A stretch of DNA of 23,056 nt, from IMG/VR virus record IMGVR_UViG_3300009285_000358, positions 1 through 23,056 of that record; one strand, 5' to 3'. Shown here one piece after another: positions 13,359 to 20,742 of this stretch. Position numbers and translations under genes: made by a program. The notes beneath the pieces are model-generated. The model was not told the DNA's origin and did no database searches. It saw only the letters and a program-made list of their open reading frames with translations. Position 1 is the stretch's first letter, and the number at the start of each line of letters is the position of its first letter. The DNA is from a virus.

Positions 13359-14272
13359 ACCACCCTCGCCACCGACTGGAAGCGTTCCTGTAGCTTGGCG
13401 ATCCCGTGAGGGATGGTCTCGGTGAAGCGGAACCCCGTAGCCAGGAGCTTCTCGCTGGACATCCGGTAGCTGGCGAACGCTACAGGTTGGGCGACGTGCC
13501 GGATCGGCACCGGCAACCGCTCGGTGACTTCCAGCGCGATCTCGCCGATCTGCCAATTCTCGCTGACGACGTGGTAGGTCTGGCCGGCGGCAGTATCGAG
13601 GTTCGCCAGATGGATCGCGGCCCAACAACAATCCTGGGTATGGCAGAATGGCCGGTAGTTGGTGCCGTCACCGTGGACTGTCAACGGCAAGCCTTGAAGA
13701 GCCCGGTAGACGAAGGCGTTGACCACCAGGTTGAACCTGATCCCTGGAGCCCAGCCGTAGTTGGTGCCGAACCTGACGATGGTGTAGTTCCCGCCGCGGT
13801 CATGGAGGAACCCTTCAACGGCGGCTTTGGTTTCGGCGTACGGGTACTTCGGTTGTGGTGGGCTGTCGTCCGGGTAAACGGTATCAGCTTCGTCGCGGTT
13901 GCCGCCGAAGACGTTGGCGCTGGAAGGGAAGATGATCCGGCAGTCGTCAGGAGCCAGAGCGATGACCTGGGTTGGGAGCTCGTAGTTATCGGTCCAGATT
14001 GCCCGTTCACGTTCGCGGCTGGTTTCCGCTTCTACTTGAGCGGCTAACAGGTAGAGCGTCTGTGCTCCGGCGAGGACCTTGCTCATCAGATCCATGTCGG
14101 CCATGTCGCCCTGCACAAACCTCACCCGGTCAGGGTAGGGGAAGTCGGCGACCCGCTCGGGAACGAACCGCTTGTCGACGACGACGATCTCGGCGGTCTG
14201 ATGCTTTACCGCGAGCTTAGGCACCAACGCGGACCCGATGTACCCCAGGCCACCAAGCACGACGATCTTCAT
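13355..14272 (-). CDS. NAD-dependent epimerase/dehydratase (extended SDR)
   Basis: The ATG at 14272 (MKIVVLGGLGYIG) is chosen over a start eight codons upstream because it puts the nucleotide motif at the very N-terminus and overlaps the preceding stop by ATGA. The 305-residue product has GGLGYIG (7-13), acidic Asp33 after the second strand (EIVVVD), IIFPSSANVFG (113-123) and the catalytic YPYAETK (Tyr145, Lys149). Later HGDGTNYRPFCHTQDCCWA is the typical substrate-binding stretch. It likely dehydrates, epimerises or oxidises a nucleotide sugar. Only 40% or so of motif positions resemble the sulfosugar synthase, so the two are different branches of the SDR family. Confidence 0.9.
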   Translation of the reverse strand: MKIVVLGGLGYIGSALVPKLAVKHQTAEIVVVDKRFVPERVADFPYPDRVRFVQGDMADMDLMSKVLAGAQTLYLLAAQVEAETSRERERAIWTDNYELPTQVIALAPDDCRIIFPSSANVFGGNRDEADTVYPDDSPPQPKYPYAETKAAVEGFLHDRGGNYTIVRFGTNYGWAPGIRFNLVVNAFVYRALQGLPLTVHGDGTNYRPFCHTQDCCWAAIHLANLDTAAGQTYHVVSENWQIGEIALEVTERLPVPIRHVAQPVAFASYRMSSEKLLATGFRFTETIPHGIAKLQERFQSVARVV

Positions 14273-14766
14273 TGGATCACTCCTCGTAGTTGGCATAGTC
14301 GACGGGTCAAGGCGATCTGTGGAGCGGTAGACTTGCGGTTGGTCTGGAGGTTGACCTTGAGGCTGGCCAGCATCGCTGCGACTACCGGCAACGACCGTAG
14401 ACAGGGAACCAGCGCCAGTAGCTTGTTTTCCGGCAAGGACAGGAAAGCCGCTACCAACGCTGGATCCGCTTCAGGAACGAACGCCAGTTCCTCTCGGCGG
14501 CCTCGTCGACGGGGCTTGGTGGCTTGAGGCTGCTCGCGCTCGGGGAGAAGCAGGACCCGGATGCCGGCCTGTTGATAGGCGCGGACGATCTGCTCCAGAT
14601 CACGGCAGGTGATGATCGCCAGGACCCCGGCCGTTTCCAGGTCGGCAACCTCTACCCAGTCGGCGTTGCGGAACTCCAGCGGCTCAGTCGGCCAACGGTG
14701 ACAGGCGATCTCCCGAGCTTGCTGGAGCCGTTCACGATCCCGGTTGCGGACGAACGCCAGAATCAT
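14269..14766 (-). CDS. Hypothetical protein with one copy of a repeated domain
   Basis: The preferred start is ATG 14766 (MILAFVRNRDRERL), 165 residues; a TTG four codons upstream is possible. It begins inside the end of the upstream gene (35-base overlap) and has no obvious Shine-Dalgarno, so translational coupling is likely. Residues 1-75 follow a strand-helix-strand-helix-strand pattern: REIACHRWPTEPLEF, ETAGVLAIITCRDLEQI, VRAYQQAGIRVLLLP. This looks like a third copy of a unit present twice in the neighbouring protein. A basic linker (TKPRRRGRREE) and a helical C-terminal part follow. The domain type and function are unknown. Confidence 0.72.
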   Translation of the reverse strand: MILAFVRNRDRERLQQAREIACHRWPTEPLEFRNADWVEVADLETAGVLAIITCRDLEQIVRAYQQAGIRVLLLPEREQPQATKPRRRGRREELAFVPEADPALVAAFLSLPENKLLALVPCLRSLPVVAAMLASLKVNLQTNRKSTAPQIALTRRLCQLRGVIQ

Positions 14767-15808
14767 CGCCGGAGGCAATCAGATCGAGACGCTTCTGGAT
14801 CGACCGGATGACGGTCGACCGCCGTTCGCCAGCTTCCTCGGCCGCCAGCGCGGAGAGTAGTTCATCGACGCTGAAGGGTTCGGCTTCCAGCGTCCGTTCG
14901 ACCCCACGGACCGAGTGGGTCACCAGCCACGCTCCTCGGGCTTCCTGGGGCTCGGGGCCTGGGGCAGGGGTATTCCCCTCCCCTGGAGCTTGGGACCGGT
15001 CTACGGGGCTGCCAGGGCCTGGAGAAGGGGCATCTCGGGCAGGACCACGGCCGCGAGCGACAGCGATATGCTGGTTGACCTCGCCGAGAGCTTCCAGCCG
15101 CTCGTGTAGGATCTCATGGACCCACAACCGCCCTAGGGTGCGCTCCTCGAGATCGGCGAGGACCTGGAGGAAGGTTAGGTCAGGCAACTGCCCTACCAGC
15201 CCCCGCATCGCCCCTTCGTCAAGCTGGAGCACTGCATGGGCCGATTCGTAGTCCGGGGCGGGTTGAGCGTCCGGCTCGACCGGTGTTGCGGTACCTACCG
15301 CCAGCACCTCGACCGGGACCCCACGGACCTTCCACGCCTTGATGATCGTCGGCTGATCGGCCGTGGTGACAACCCCGGCGATGTTCGTCCCTTCCGCCCC
15401 TTTGAAGCCGGCGCAGGGCCGGCGCTGGATCTCCGCTCCGGGGAAGGTCGAGGCAGCGCAGGCTCGTAGAGCGGTCAGCCGGTCGGCAGGAGCATCGGCG
15501 TCGAGGTAGATCAGTGCCACCGGGATCACCGGAGCGACCGGAGCGGCCGGCTTCACCACGACCAGCACCTTCTTGTCCTTGATGCCCTGGTAGGCTTGAT
15601 GGACCTTGGGGTCGGACGAAGCCAGGACGATCCCGAGGACCCGATCCCACCGGGTGCCTACCTCACGGGGATTGTCCAGGTACCGCGGGTTGCAGAAGGT
15701 GAGCGCCGCGCCGGGGAACTCTTTGGCGGCGGCGATGGTGGCTTCTTGTCTGAGCTTGCCGTCGCTGGTCTGATCGAGCCAGCAGACGACCGAGCCGAGG
15801 ATTGCCAT
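14732..15808 (-). CDS. Hypothetical capsid-proximal protein with a duplicated domain
   Basis: The ATG at 15808 follows AAGGGGGAAACAGCA, a good ribosome binding site; longer frames upstream run through the hairpin and into the capsid gene and are rejected. The 358-residue protein has two similar units at about 4-86 and 95-171. Each has a hydrophobic strand plus LD, a helix, an FPGA motif (31-34 and 122-125), a second strand/helix (GIVLASSDPKVHQAY; GVVTTADQPTIIKAW), and a final hydrophobic strand. A helical region (195-250) is followed by a Pro/Gly-rich linker (about 258-288) and a C-terminal helical domain. It follows the capsid gene, where decoration or head-fibre genes are common, but I recognise no family. 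Confidence 0.82.
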   Translation of the reverse strand: MAILGSVVCWLDQTSDGKLRQEATIAAAKEFPGAALTFCNPRYLDNPREVGTRWDRVLGIVLASSDPKVHQAYQGIKDKKVLVVVKPAAPVAPVIPVALIYLDADAPADRLTALRACAASTFPGAEIQRRPCAGFKGAEGTNIAGVVTTADQPTIIKAWKVRGVPVEVLAVGTATPVEPDAQPAPDYESAHAVLQLDEGAMRGLVGQLPDLTFLQVLADLEERTLGRLWVHEILHERLEALGEVNQHIAVARGRGPARDAPSPGPGSPVDRSQAPGEGNTPAPGPEPQEARGAWLVTHSVRGVERTLEAEPFSVDELLSALAAEEAGERRSTVIRSIQKRLDLIASGDDSGVRPQPGS

Positions 15809-15821
15809 TGCTGTTTCCCCC

Positions 15822-15829
15822 TTGTAGGG
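15822..15829 (-). repeat. Intergenic octamer CCCTACAA, copy 3
   Basis: The coding strand reads CCAACCCTACAAGGGGG, directly between the 15-bp hairpin and the ribosome binding site of the capsid-proximal gene. See the copies in the tail and scaffold gaps. Confidence 0.55.
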
Positions 15830-15830
15830 T

Positions 15831-15868
15831 TGGCCGCTCTCGGAGCGGCATGTCTCCGAGAGCGGCCA
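15831..15868 (-). other. Strong 15-bp hairpin after the capsid gene
   Basis: TGGCCGCTCTCGGAG (15831-15845) is perfectly complementary to CTCCGAGAGCGGCCA (15854-15868) around an 8-base loop. It begins 28 bases downstream of the capsid stop. No T-run follows on the coding strand (AACCCTACAAGG comes next), so it does not look like a simple terminator. It may protect the 3' end of capsid mRNA or slow transcription to lower downstream expression, which is inference. Confidence 0.85.
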
Positions 15869-15896
15869 GGAGGTTGAGCCGTGGCTGAAGGGTTGC

Positions 15897-16859
15897 TCAG
15901 TTGGTGAGCAGGCGCACTCCGGCGCACGACTTGACGTCGGCCGCCACCCGCGTCCAGTTCGCGGACGAACCGATGGTGGCGTCGTTGGGGTTGGCGGCTC
16001 CGGTGTAGTCGAAGCCCTTGATGCGGACCGTGATCCCGTACTCGCCCTGAAGGATCTGGGTGATGTTGGTCTTGCCGAGGACGCGCTGGGTGGCGATGGT
16101 CTGCTCCTCGCTCTCCTTGATCGTGATCCCTCCAGCAACCAGCCCGAGAGTCACGTACCTGGTGGTGGTGCCCGCCAGCGCCAACTGGGCGCAGTCGGTG
16201 ACGATCACCGGCCGGCCGAGGGTGATCGGCGACGCCTGCTGGATCACCTGGTCGGTGACGTTGGTGATCTTGTCGCTGACCTGGGACAGGCACAGCTTGA
16301 AGTAGGTGTGCGAGTGCATCACCCACGCGAGGACCCGGCTGGCCTGGTCGCCCATCTTCGCCAGCACCTCGAACAGCGCCGCGGTGGTGATGTCGTGGCC
16401 GGAGTAGTCGTACTCCAGCGCGGCGACGCCGTTGAGCGCGGCATCACACGCCAGGATGCCCGCCTTGAGGTGGTCCTGGAACATCTCCGGGCCGACCTGC
16501 TGCCCGAGGATGTAGGACATCACCGACGGGTTCTGGCTGATCTTCTTGAACGCCGACTCGGTGTCCTCGACCGGACCGATCCGCCGGCTGAGCTTCGGCG
16601 CGGTGGCGTCGTCCATCCCCAGCGGGCTCGACGTCGCGGTGGCAACTGCAGTGGGATCACGCCGAGCGATCAGCCCGCCCGAGACGTTGGTGAAGAAGGA
16701 CTCGCGCTCGAAGTTACCCCGATGGACCCCCGGCAACAGCCGGATCGTGCCGCGCGAAGCGGCATTGAACACCTGGACGTTCTGCTGGATCACCTCGAAG
16801 GCGCCAGCGAAGAACTCGTCCTGGTAGATGATGAAGTTGGACTCGGTTCCTTCGGCCAT
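15897..16859 (-). CDS. Major capsid protein (HK97-fold, inferred)
   Basis: This 320-residue protein starts at ATG 16859 behind CACGGGAGCAATGAGAG. The N-terminal region (DEFFAGAFEVIQQNVQVFN) is helical, and the central and C-terminal parts alternate helices and strands as expected for an HK97-like coat: WVMHSHTYFKLCLSQV, LGRPVIVTDCAQLALAG, ITIKESEEQTIATQRVLG, QGEYGITVRIKGFDY. The WVMHS...Y and PVIVTD segments are frequent in phage capsid proteins near the P-domain. It sits right after the scaffold gene, the canonical place. Size is typical for a coat that needs a separate scaffold and no maturation protease; none is visible here. Confidence 0.87.
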   Translation of the reverse strand: MAEGTESNFIIYQDEFFAGAFEVIQQNVQVFNAASRGTIRLLPGVHRGNFERESFFTNVSGGLIARRDPTAVATATSSPLGMDDATAPKLSRRIGPVEDTESAFKKISQNPSVMSYILGQQVGPEMFQDHLKAGILACDAALNGVAALEYDYSGHDITTAALFEVLAKMGDQASRVLAWVMHSHTYFKLCLSQVSDKITNVTDQVIQQASPITLGRPVIVTDCAQLALAGTTTRYVTLGLVAGGITIKESEEQTIATQRVLGKTNITQILQGEYGITVRIKGFDYTGAANPNDATIGSSANWTRVAADVKSCAGVRLLTN

Positions 16860-16889
16860 CTCTCATTGCTCCCGTGAGTGGTAGGCCAT

Positions 16890-16923
16890 CGGGTCTCTAC
16901 CCGTCAGCCCCCGGACCCCGGGG
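16890..16923 (-). other. Two small hairpins in the scaffold-capsid gap
   Basis: CCCCGG/CCGGGG with a 3-base loop (16909-16923) and CGGGT/ACCCG with a 4-base loop (16890-16903) lie in the 68-base gap between scaffold and capsid. No T-run follows. They may only reflect G/C-runs. Confidence 0.4.
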
Positions 16924-16927
16924 TGCT

Positions 16928-17737
16928 TTACTGCGGCAGAGCCTCGAACGCGGCCTTACCTTGTGTGTGAACGAACGCCGCCTTTTCCTCGACCGACATC
17001 TCGCTGACCTTCTTACCCCCTGTCCCTCCAGGCGCTCCACCGGCAGGAGCCCCACCGCCGCCGGCTGGACCGGCGATCTCAAAGGCACCCTTCCACCGTT
17101 CGTCGGCCCGCATCTCCAGCAGCAACTCGGGAATGGTCAACGGCTTCCCCTGTGCCCCTACCCGCTCGACCCCCGTTTCCGGGTTCAGCACCGACACCCG
17201 GGCCGTGCCGTTGTCCTCGACTACCCTGGTGATCTCTCGGATCGCCGGCAGCAGCATGTGCGCCTTGCCTTTGATCGAGGGATCGCTGGTGGTAGTAGTG
17301 ACCGCGGTCTCGATGAGCAGCCGGTTCAACTGCTGCGACTGCGCCTGGACCCGTTCCTCGGCCGCCTTCACCCGAGCTTCCCATTCCTTCCCGGCCGCCG
17401 CCAGCGCTTCCCTGGTGCGGGTCTCGTACTGCTCCTTGAGCTTCCCTGCCTCGGCCTTGGGGTCGATGGCGTCGTACTCGGTCGCTTTGCGGAGCGCTTC
17501 CGCAGCTTGCTCCGGGGTCAGTTCACCGAACCCCTTCAGCTTGCCTTTGAGTGTGTTGGACTCGCTGCGCAACGCTTCGACGGTCGACTTGAGCCCCTGC
17601 ACGTTCTCCAGCGCGAACCCGTCGCGGCCTTCGACCTGCAGTAGGTGCCGTCCTTCGGCGTCCTTCGCATAGAGCCCTTTCTGCGCTTCATCGAGCTTGC
17701 TGTGCTCGTCGTCGGTGAGGTATGCCTTGAGCGCCAT
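16928..17737 (-). CDS. Capsid scaffolding protein
   Basis: This 269-residue protein starts at ATG 17737 with GGAGGCGGGGTACCA upstream. It begins with a short conserved-looking segment (LKAYLTDDEHSKLDEAQKG). A long Lys/Glu/Ala/Gln-rich coiled-coil follows from about residue 45 to 145 (for example EYETRT-like heptads, AAAGKEWEARVKAAEER, VQAQSQQLNRLL). A Gly/Ala/Pro-rich linker (GPAGGGGAPAGG) and a short C-terminal helix (MSVEEKAAFVHTQGKAAFEAL) end it; in other scaffolds the C-terminal helix binds the coat protein. Low complexity, coiled coil and position directly before the capsid gene make the call good. It is expected to leave or be degraded during maturation. Confidence 0.85.
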   Translation of the reverse strand: MALKAYLTDDEHSKLDEAQKGLYAKDAEGRHLLQVEGRDGFALENVQGLKSTVEALRSESNTLKGKLKGFGELTPEQAAEALRKATEYDAIDPKAEAGKLKEQYETRTREALAAAGKEWEARVKAAEERVQAQSQQLNRLLIETAVTTTTSDPSIKGKAHMLLPAIREITRVVEDNGTARVSVLNPETGVERVGAQGKPLTIPELLLEMRADERWKGAFEIAGPAGGGGAPAGGAPGGTGGKKVSEMSVEEKAAFVHTQGKAAFEALPQ

Positions 17738-17920
17738 TGGTACCCCGCCTCCAGCGGGTTGCCCATCCCGGGCGTTGTAGGGGGGATGTCCCGGCTGCTC
17801 CCGGCAGTCAGGACGTGTATGGTCGGTGCAAGCAGAGTAGGTACAAGCGGTTGCGGCGTCGCTCGACTACCGTTCGCGCTTCCAGAGGCAAAAGTAACCG
17901 GCCCGCAGTCACAACGCAAG
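17738..17920 (-). promoter_or_regulatory. Leader of the scaffold gene with a hairpin over the Shine-Dalgarno
   Basis: This 183-base gap is the longest one inside the head genes and codes for nothing I can support. Just before the scaffold start, CCCGC TGGAG GCGGG (17744-17758) can form a 5-bp hairpin that holds the GGAGG (17748-17752) in its loop and stem, so translation may be tuned. The octamer copy is at 17775-17782. I see no convincing -35/-10 promoter. Confidence 0.45.
17775..17782 (-). repeat. Intergenic octamer CCCTACAA, copy 4
   Basis: The coding strand reads CCCCCCTACAACGCCCGGG, about 38 bases before the scaffold start. It shares the extended CCCTACAACGCCC with the copy before the gp10-like gene. 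Confidence 0.55.
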
Positions 17921-19057
17921 TCACCGGACCCGCTTGCCGGTAACGGCGCGGCCTTCCATCGCTTGTAGCCGGCGGATCGTGATCGGATGGCCGCTCTCCG
18001 AGGTAAACTCTCCCGCTTGGACCTTCCCTTCACGGAACAGCTTCGCTCGGCCAGGACCAAGAGCACGGACCTGCACCGCTTTCGACTGCCGCGACAACCA
18101 GGTCTGATAGTCGGTGTCCTCGGGAACGACGCCGTTCATGCTGGCCCGGGCACCCTTGGCGCTTTCGGGGAGGTTGATCCCAAGCTCTTTCCACGATTTC
18201 AGCACCGGGGTAATCGTGCAACGGCAGCCAGGGTGAGCCGGTGGATACTCATGCGGCAGACCGAACTTCCATTCGGCTCGATCCAGATCAGCACAGCGAA
18301 AACAGGTCCGGGTGTCCAGCGTCGCCAGCCAAATTTCACCCTTGACCAGATCGGCGTTTTCGGCGAAGAAGGCTCGACGTGATTGGGTCGAAACATGGTT
18401 CGTCGCGGTGCGGGCGATGGTCTGTGCTTGCCGGCGGTTGACCTCAAGGATGCCGTCGCGGTAGCCGTTCGCTCGGGTGCCGCGGATCGTCCGCGCCATC
18501 TGGTCGATGGTCTGTCCCTGAGTCATACCGATGCGGACGGCTCGCACCAGCGACGAGCGCACCGCAGCCTCTTGCCGGGTGAACCAGCCCCGCAGGGGAA
18601 GCCCGTCGAATGGCTGCTCGGTGACGATAGTGCGCAGCATCCGCCGAGCCGGCAGGACCGTTTCCAGCTTGACCGGCGAAGCGTCGTCGAGGATCTGGCG
18701 GTTGAACCGGGTCTCGTCGCGGGCCAGCTCGACTAGATCGTCCCGCAACAGGTTGTAGGCGTCCTTCCCCCAACCTTTGATGATCTGGTCGAATGAGTAC
18801 TCCATCTCAGCCATACGGCGGGTTGTTGCTGGCCCCCAATCAACCCCTCGGGCTTTGATCTTTTCCATCCGGCGAGCGAACTGCCCCATCAGATCGTCGT
18901 GCGCGGCTTCCAGCAACCGCAGCACCTTCGCGGCTTCGTTGTTCCCCAACCGCTGCAGGTCCATGTGATGCACCAGAATGCGGTCGGCCAGCACTTGGTT
19001 CAGGCTAGCCTTGTCTGTGACTGCACGGACCTGGGGGTCACGGTTCCACTTCGCCAT
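17921..19057 (-). CDS. Mu F-like minor head protein
   Basis: This 378-residue protein starts at ATG 19057, three bases after the membrane-protein stop. The N-terminal half is helical. The Phage_Mu_F core at about 160-285 shows ARTATNHVSTQSRRAFF (215-231), then ATLDTRTCFRCADLD (245-259) and PPAHPGCRCTITPVL (272-286). Cys252, Cys255, His275, Cys278 and Cys280 form the usual probable metal site. SPP1 gp7-type relatives sit inside the head, bind the portal and influence DNA ejection. Its C-terminal tail (HPITIRRLQAMEGRAVTGKRVR) is basic and might contact DNA. Placement after the portal is canonical. Confidence 0.9.
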   Translation of the reverse strand: MAKWNRDPQVRAVTDKASLNQVLADRILVHHMDLQRLGNNEAAKVLRLLEAAHDDLMGQFARRMEKIKARGVDWGPATTRRMAEMEYSFDQIIKGWGKDAYNLLRDDLVELARDETRFNRQILDDASPVKLETVLPARRMLRTIVTEQPFDGLPLRGWFTRQEAAVRSSLVRAVRIGMTQGQTIDQMARTIRGTRANGYRDGILEVNRRQAQTIARTATNHVSTQSRRAFFAENADLVKGEIWLATLDTRTCFRCADLDRAEWKFGLPHEYPPAHPGCRCTITPVLKSWKELGINLPESAKGARASMNGVVPEDTDYQTWLSRQSKAVQVRALGPGRAKLFREGKVQAGEFTSESGHPITIRRLQAMEGRAVTGKRVR

Positions 19058-19060
19058 CGG

Positions 19061-19243
19061 TCAGTCCGTTCGCTCGCCCCTCTGCTCGATCAGCTTCTTG
19101 AGCCGGCCGTCGATCCGGGTCAAGGCGTCGACGATCTCTCCCAGCCGGAAGTACCACAGCACCAAAGCCCGACCGGCAGTGAACACCCCGACGATCAACG
19201 CCAGAGTGAATACGACGACGATCAGGTCGAAGAAGTTGTCCAT
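19061..19243 (-). CDS. Small single-span membrane protein
   Basis: This 60-residue ORF starts at ATG 19243, sharing one base with the portal stop (TAATG), and ends three bases before the Mu F-like gene. Residues about 5-24 (FDLIVVVFTLALIVGVFTAG) form a clear membrane span; the C-terminal half (EIVDALTRIDGRLKKLIEQ) looks like a charged amphipathic helix or coiled coil. I do not recognise a family. Tight packing between portal and head-protein genes supports its being real. A holin-like or phage-assembly membrane role is possible but unproven. Confidence 0.8.
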   Translation of the reverse strand: MDNFFDLIVVVFTLALIVGVFTAGRALVLWYFRLGEIVDALTRIDGRLKKLIEQRGERTD

Positions 19244-20727
19244 TACGCACCACCCTCGGGTTCGACAGTCTCTTGGTCTGGCTCTTCGTCGTCAGTCGCT
19301 ACCGAAGGGAACGGGCTTTCCGTTTGCAGCGCAGCGATCTCTTGGTCGACATCGAGGCTGTCAGAGTAAAGGCCGTACCGCTTCCGTTCGAGGAGGTAGG
19401 TCCGCAGGGTGATCGCCCGCGCCAGGTAGTCGGCGCGAAGCTCGGCGAGGCTCTTGTCCGACCCGAGCTCCATGCCGAAGTCTTGGAAGATATCGACCTG
19501 GGCTTCGGCGTCTTTCCTGCCGATCCACTGACCGGCAAGCGCGAACGCTTGCTGCACTCCAGCTTCGATGTTCCGGCAGTACGCTTGCAGGTCGGAGATC
19601 GCTTCCACATGGTCAATCGCTCTGACCGTAGCCAGGACATTACCGTCCTTCGGCATGAGCATCTCCGCGCCCATCACTTCCATGAACTTCTCTTTGCGCT
19701 GCAGGTCTGCTGTCCCTGCAGCAATCGCGTTGCCGCTGTGCTCGACGACCTGGACCTTGGCGATGGGGTTGTTCGAGACGATCCCGCGAGCGTTGCCCAA
19801 CTGCACGACCTTGACCTGCTCCTCGTTGAACCCCAGGAACGCCAACAGATAGACCCGGGCAAAGTGCAAGATCGAATCCTGATCGCTCTGCGTCTGCCAG
19901 TGCTTGACGTTCATATCGGCCAGGTCTTCAAGCGGCGGTTCAGCGACCATGAAACCCGTCTGGTTGCCGTAGATCGTCACCATCGGGATCACTCCCAACG
20001 GCTGCAGCATCGTGTCGACCAACACCCACTCGGCTTGCTGTTGGACGGTCACCTGCTCGTAGATGTCGATCCGCTCGGGGTAGAGCACCCGGACGCGGCG
20101 GATCGCTCGATGGCCCCACGCTCCAGCAGCTTCAGTACGGGTCTCGCGGAGCCGCACCTGGGTCAGTCGGTCGACGTTGGCGATGGTCTGGCCGCTCCAA
20201 GCGATCACCGAGGACACCGCCGGCCGGACGAAGTAGGGGCGGATGTTCAGCCGTTCAGCGTCTTCCAGCGTCACCGCGTCCATCCCGCGGGTATCCGGCT
20301 TGTCGACCAGGATGTGCGCCTTGCCGTAGAGCAACAGATCGACCAGCAGGTCACGGCAGAAGCCCGTCAGATCTCTCCCGGTGCGGTCGACATCCTGCCC
20401 GATGATCTCCAGTTCAGGGAGGTTCACTTCGAGCGTCACCGGCTTGCGGAACGGCTGCGCCGACAACGACCGGATCGTCCGTTTGAAGGCGTTGAACAGG
20501 GTCGAGGTGTTTCTGCGGTTTTCCCATTCGGTCTGCGTCTCGGCGGTGAACTTGGGCAGGTAGGTTTCGCCCTTCTCTCGCATCGTCAACGTCCCGCCCA
20601 TCAACGCTTCGACGGCGCCCCACCGAGCCGCCATCGCGTTGTACTCAGCCGACGGAGTATCCGGGGTCGCCCCTTGGGTTGAGGAGGTAGCAGTCGGGCC
20701 AGTCGAGATCTCAGCAGCGGTAATCAT
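19243..20727 (-). CDS. Portal protein (DUF4055-type)
   Basis: This 494-residue protein starts at ATG 20727 (MITAAEISTG). After a flexible Thr/Ser/Pro-rich start, the sequence EYNAMAARWGAVEALMGG and MREKGETYLPKF opens the portal domain. FNAFKRTIRSLSAQPFRKP and LTGFCRDLLVDLLLYGKAHIL are typical of the DUF4055 portal family. The middle (VRRVRVLYPERIDIYEQ-like strands) forms the clip/stem surroundings, and the C-terminal part is helical with an acidic end. Portals form the dodecameric ring at one capsid vertex through which DNA is packaged. Order terminase-portal-Mu F protein supports the call. Confidence 0.88.
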   Translation of the reverse strand: MITAAEISTGPTATSSTQGATPDTPSAEYNAMAARWGAVEALMGGTLTMREKGETYLPKFTAETQTEWENRRNTSTLFNAFKRTIRSLSAQPFRKPVTLEVNLPELEIIGQDVDRTGRDLTGFCRDLLVDLLLYGKAHILVDKPDTRGMDAVTLEDAERLNIRPYFVRPAVSSVIAWSGQTIANVDRLTQVRLRETRTEAAGAWGHRAIRRVRVLYPERIDIYEQVTVQQQAEWVLVDTMLQPLGVIPMVTIYGNQTGFMVAEPPLEDLADMNVKHWQTQSDQDSILHFARVYLLAFLGFNEEQVKVVQLGNARGIVSNNPIAKVQVVEHSGNAIAAGTADLQRKEKFMEVMGAEMLMPKDGNVLATVRAIDHVEAISDLQAYCRNIEAGVQQAFALAGQWIGRKDAEAQVDIFQDFGMELGSDKSLAELRADYLARAITLRTYLLERKRYGLYSDSLDVDQEIAALQTESPFPSVATDDEEPDQETVEPEGGA

Positions 20728-20742
20728 GGCGGCCTCTCGCGG

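Noticed and set aside
15831-15868. Hairpin as intrinsic terminator
   Set aside because: No T-run on the coding strand after the stem; kept as a structural element only.
14732-16138. Longer version of the capsid-proximal protein reaching into the capsid gene
   Set aside because: The added N-terminal part overlaps the capsid gene in another frame and is low-complexity Arg/Ser/Pro; a good ribosome binding site precedes ATG 15808.
19273-20682. 469-residue open frame on the plus strand opposite the portal gene
   Set aside because: Antisense to a well-supported portal gene; Arg/His/Val/Asp-rich composition typical of shadow frames in GC-rich DNA and no ribosome binding site context.
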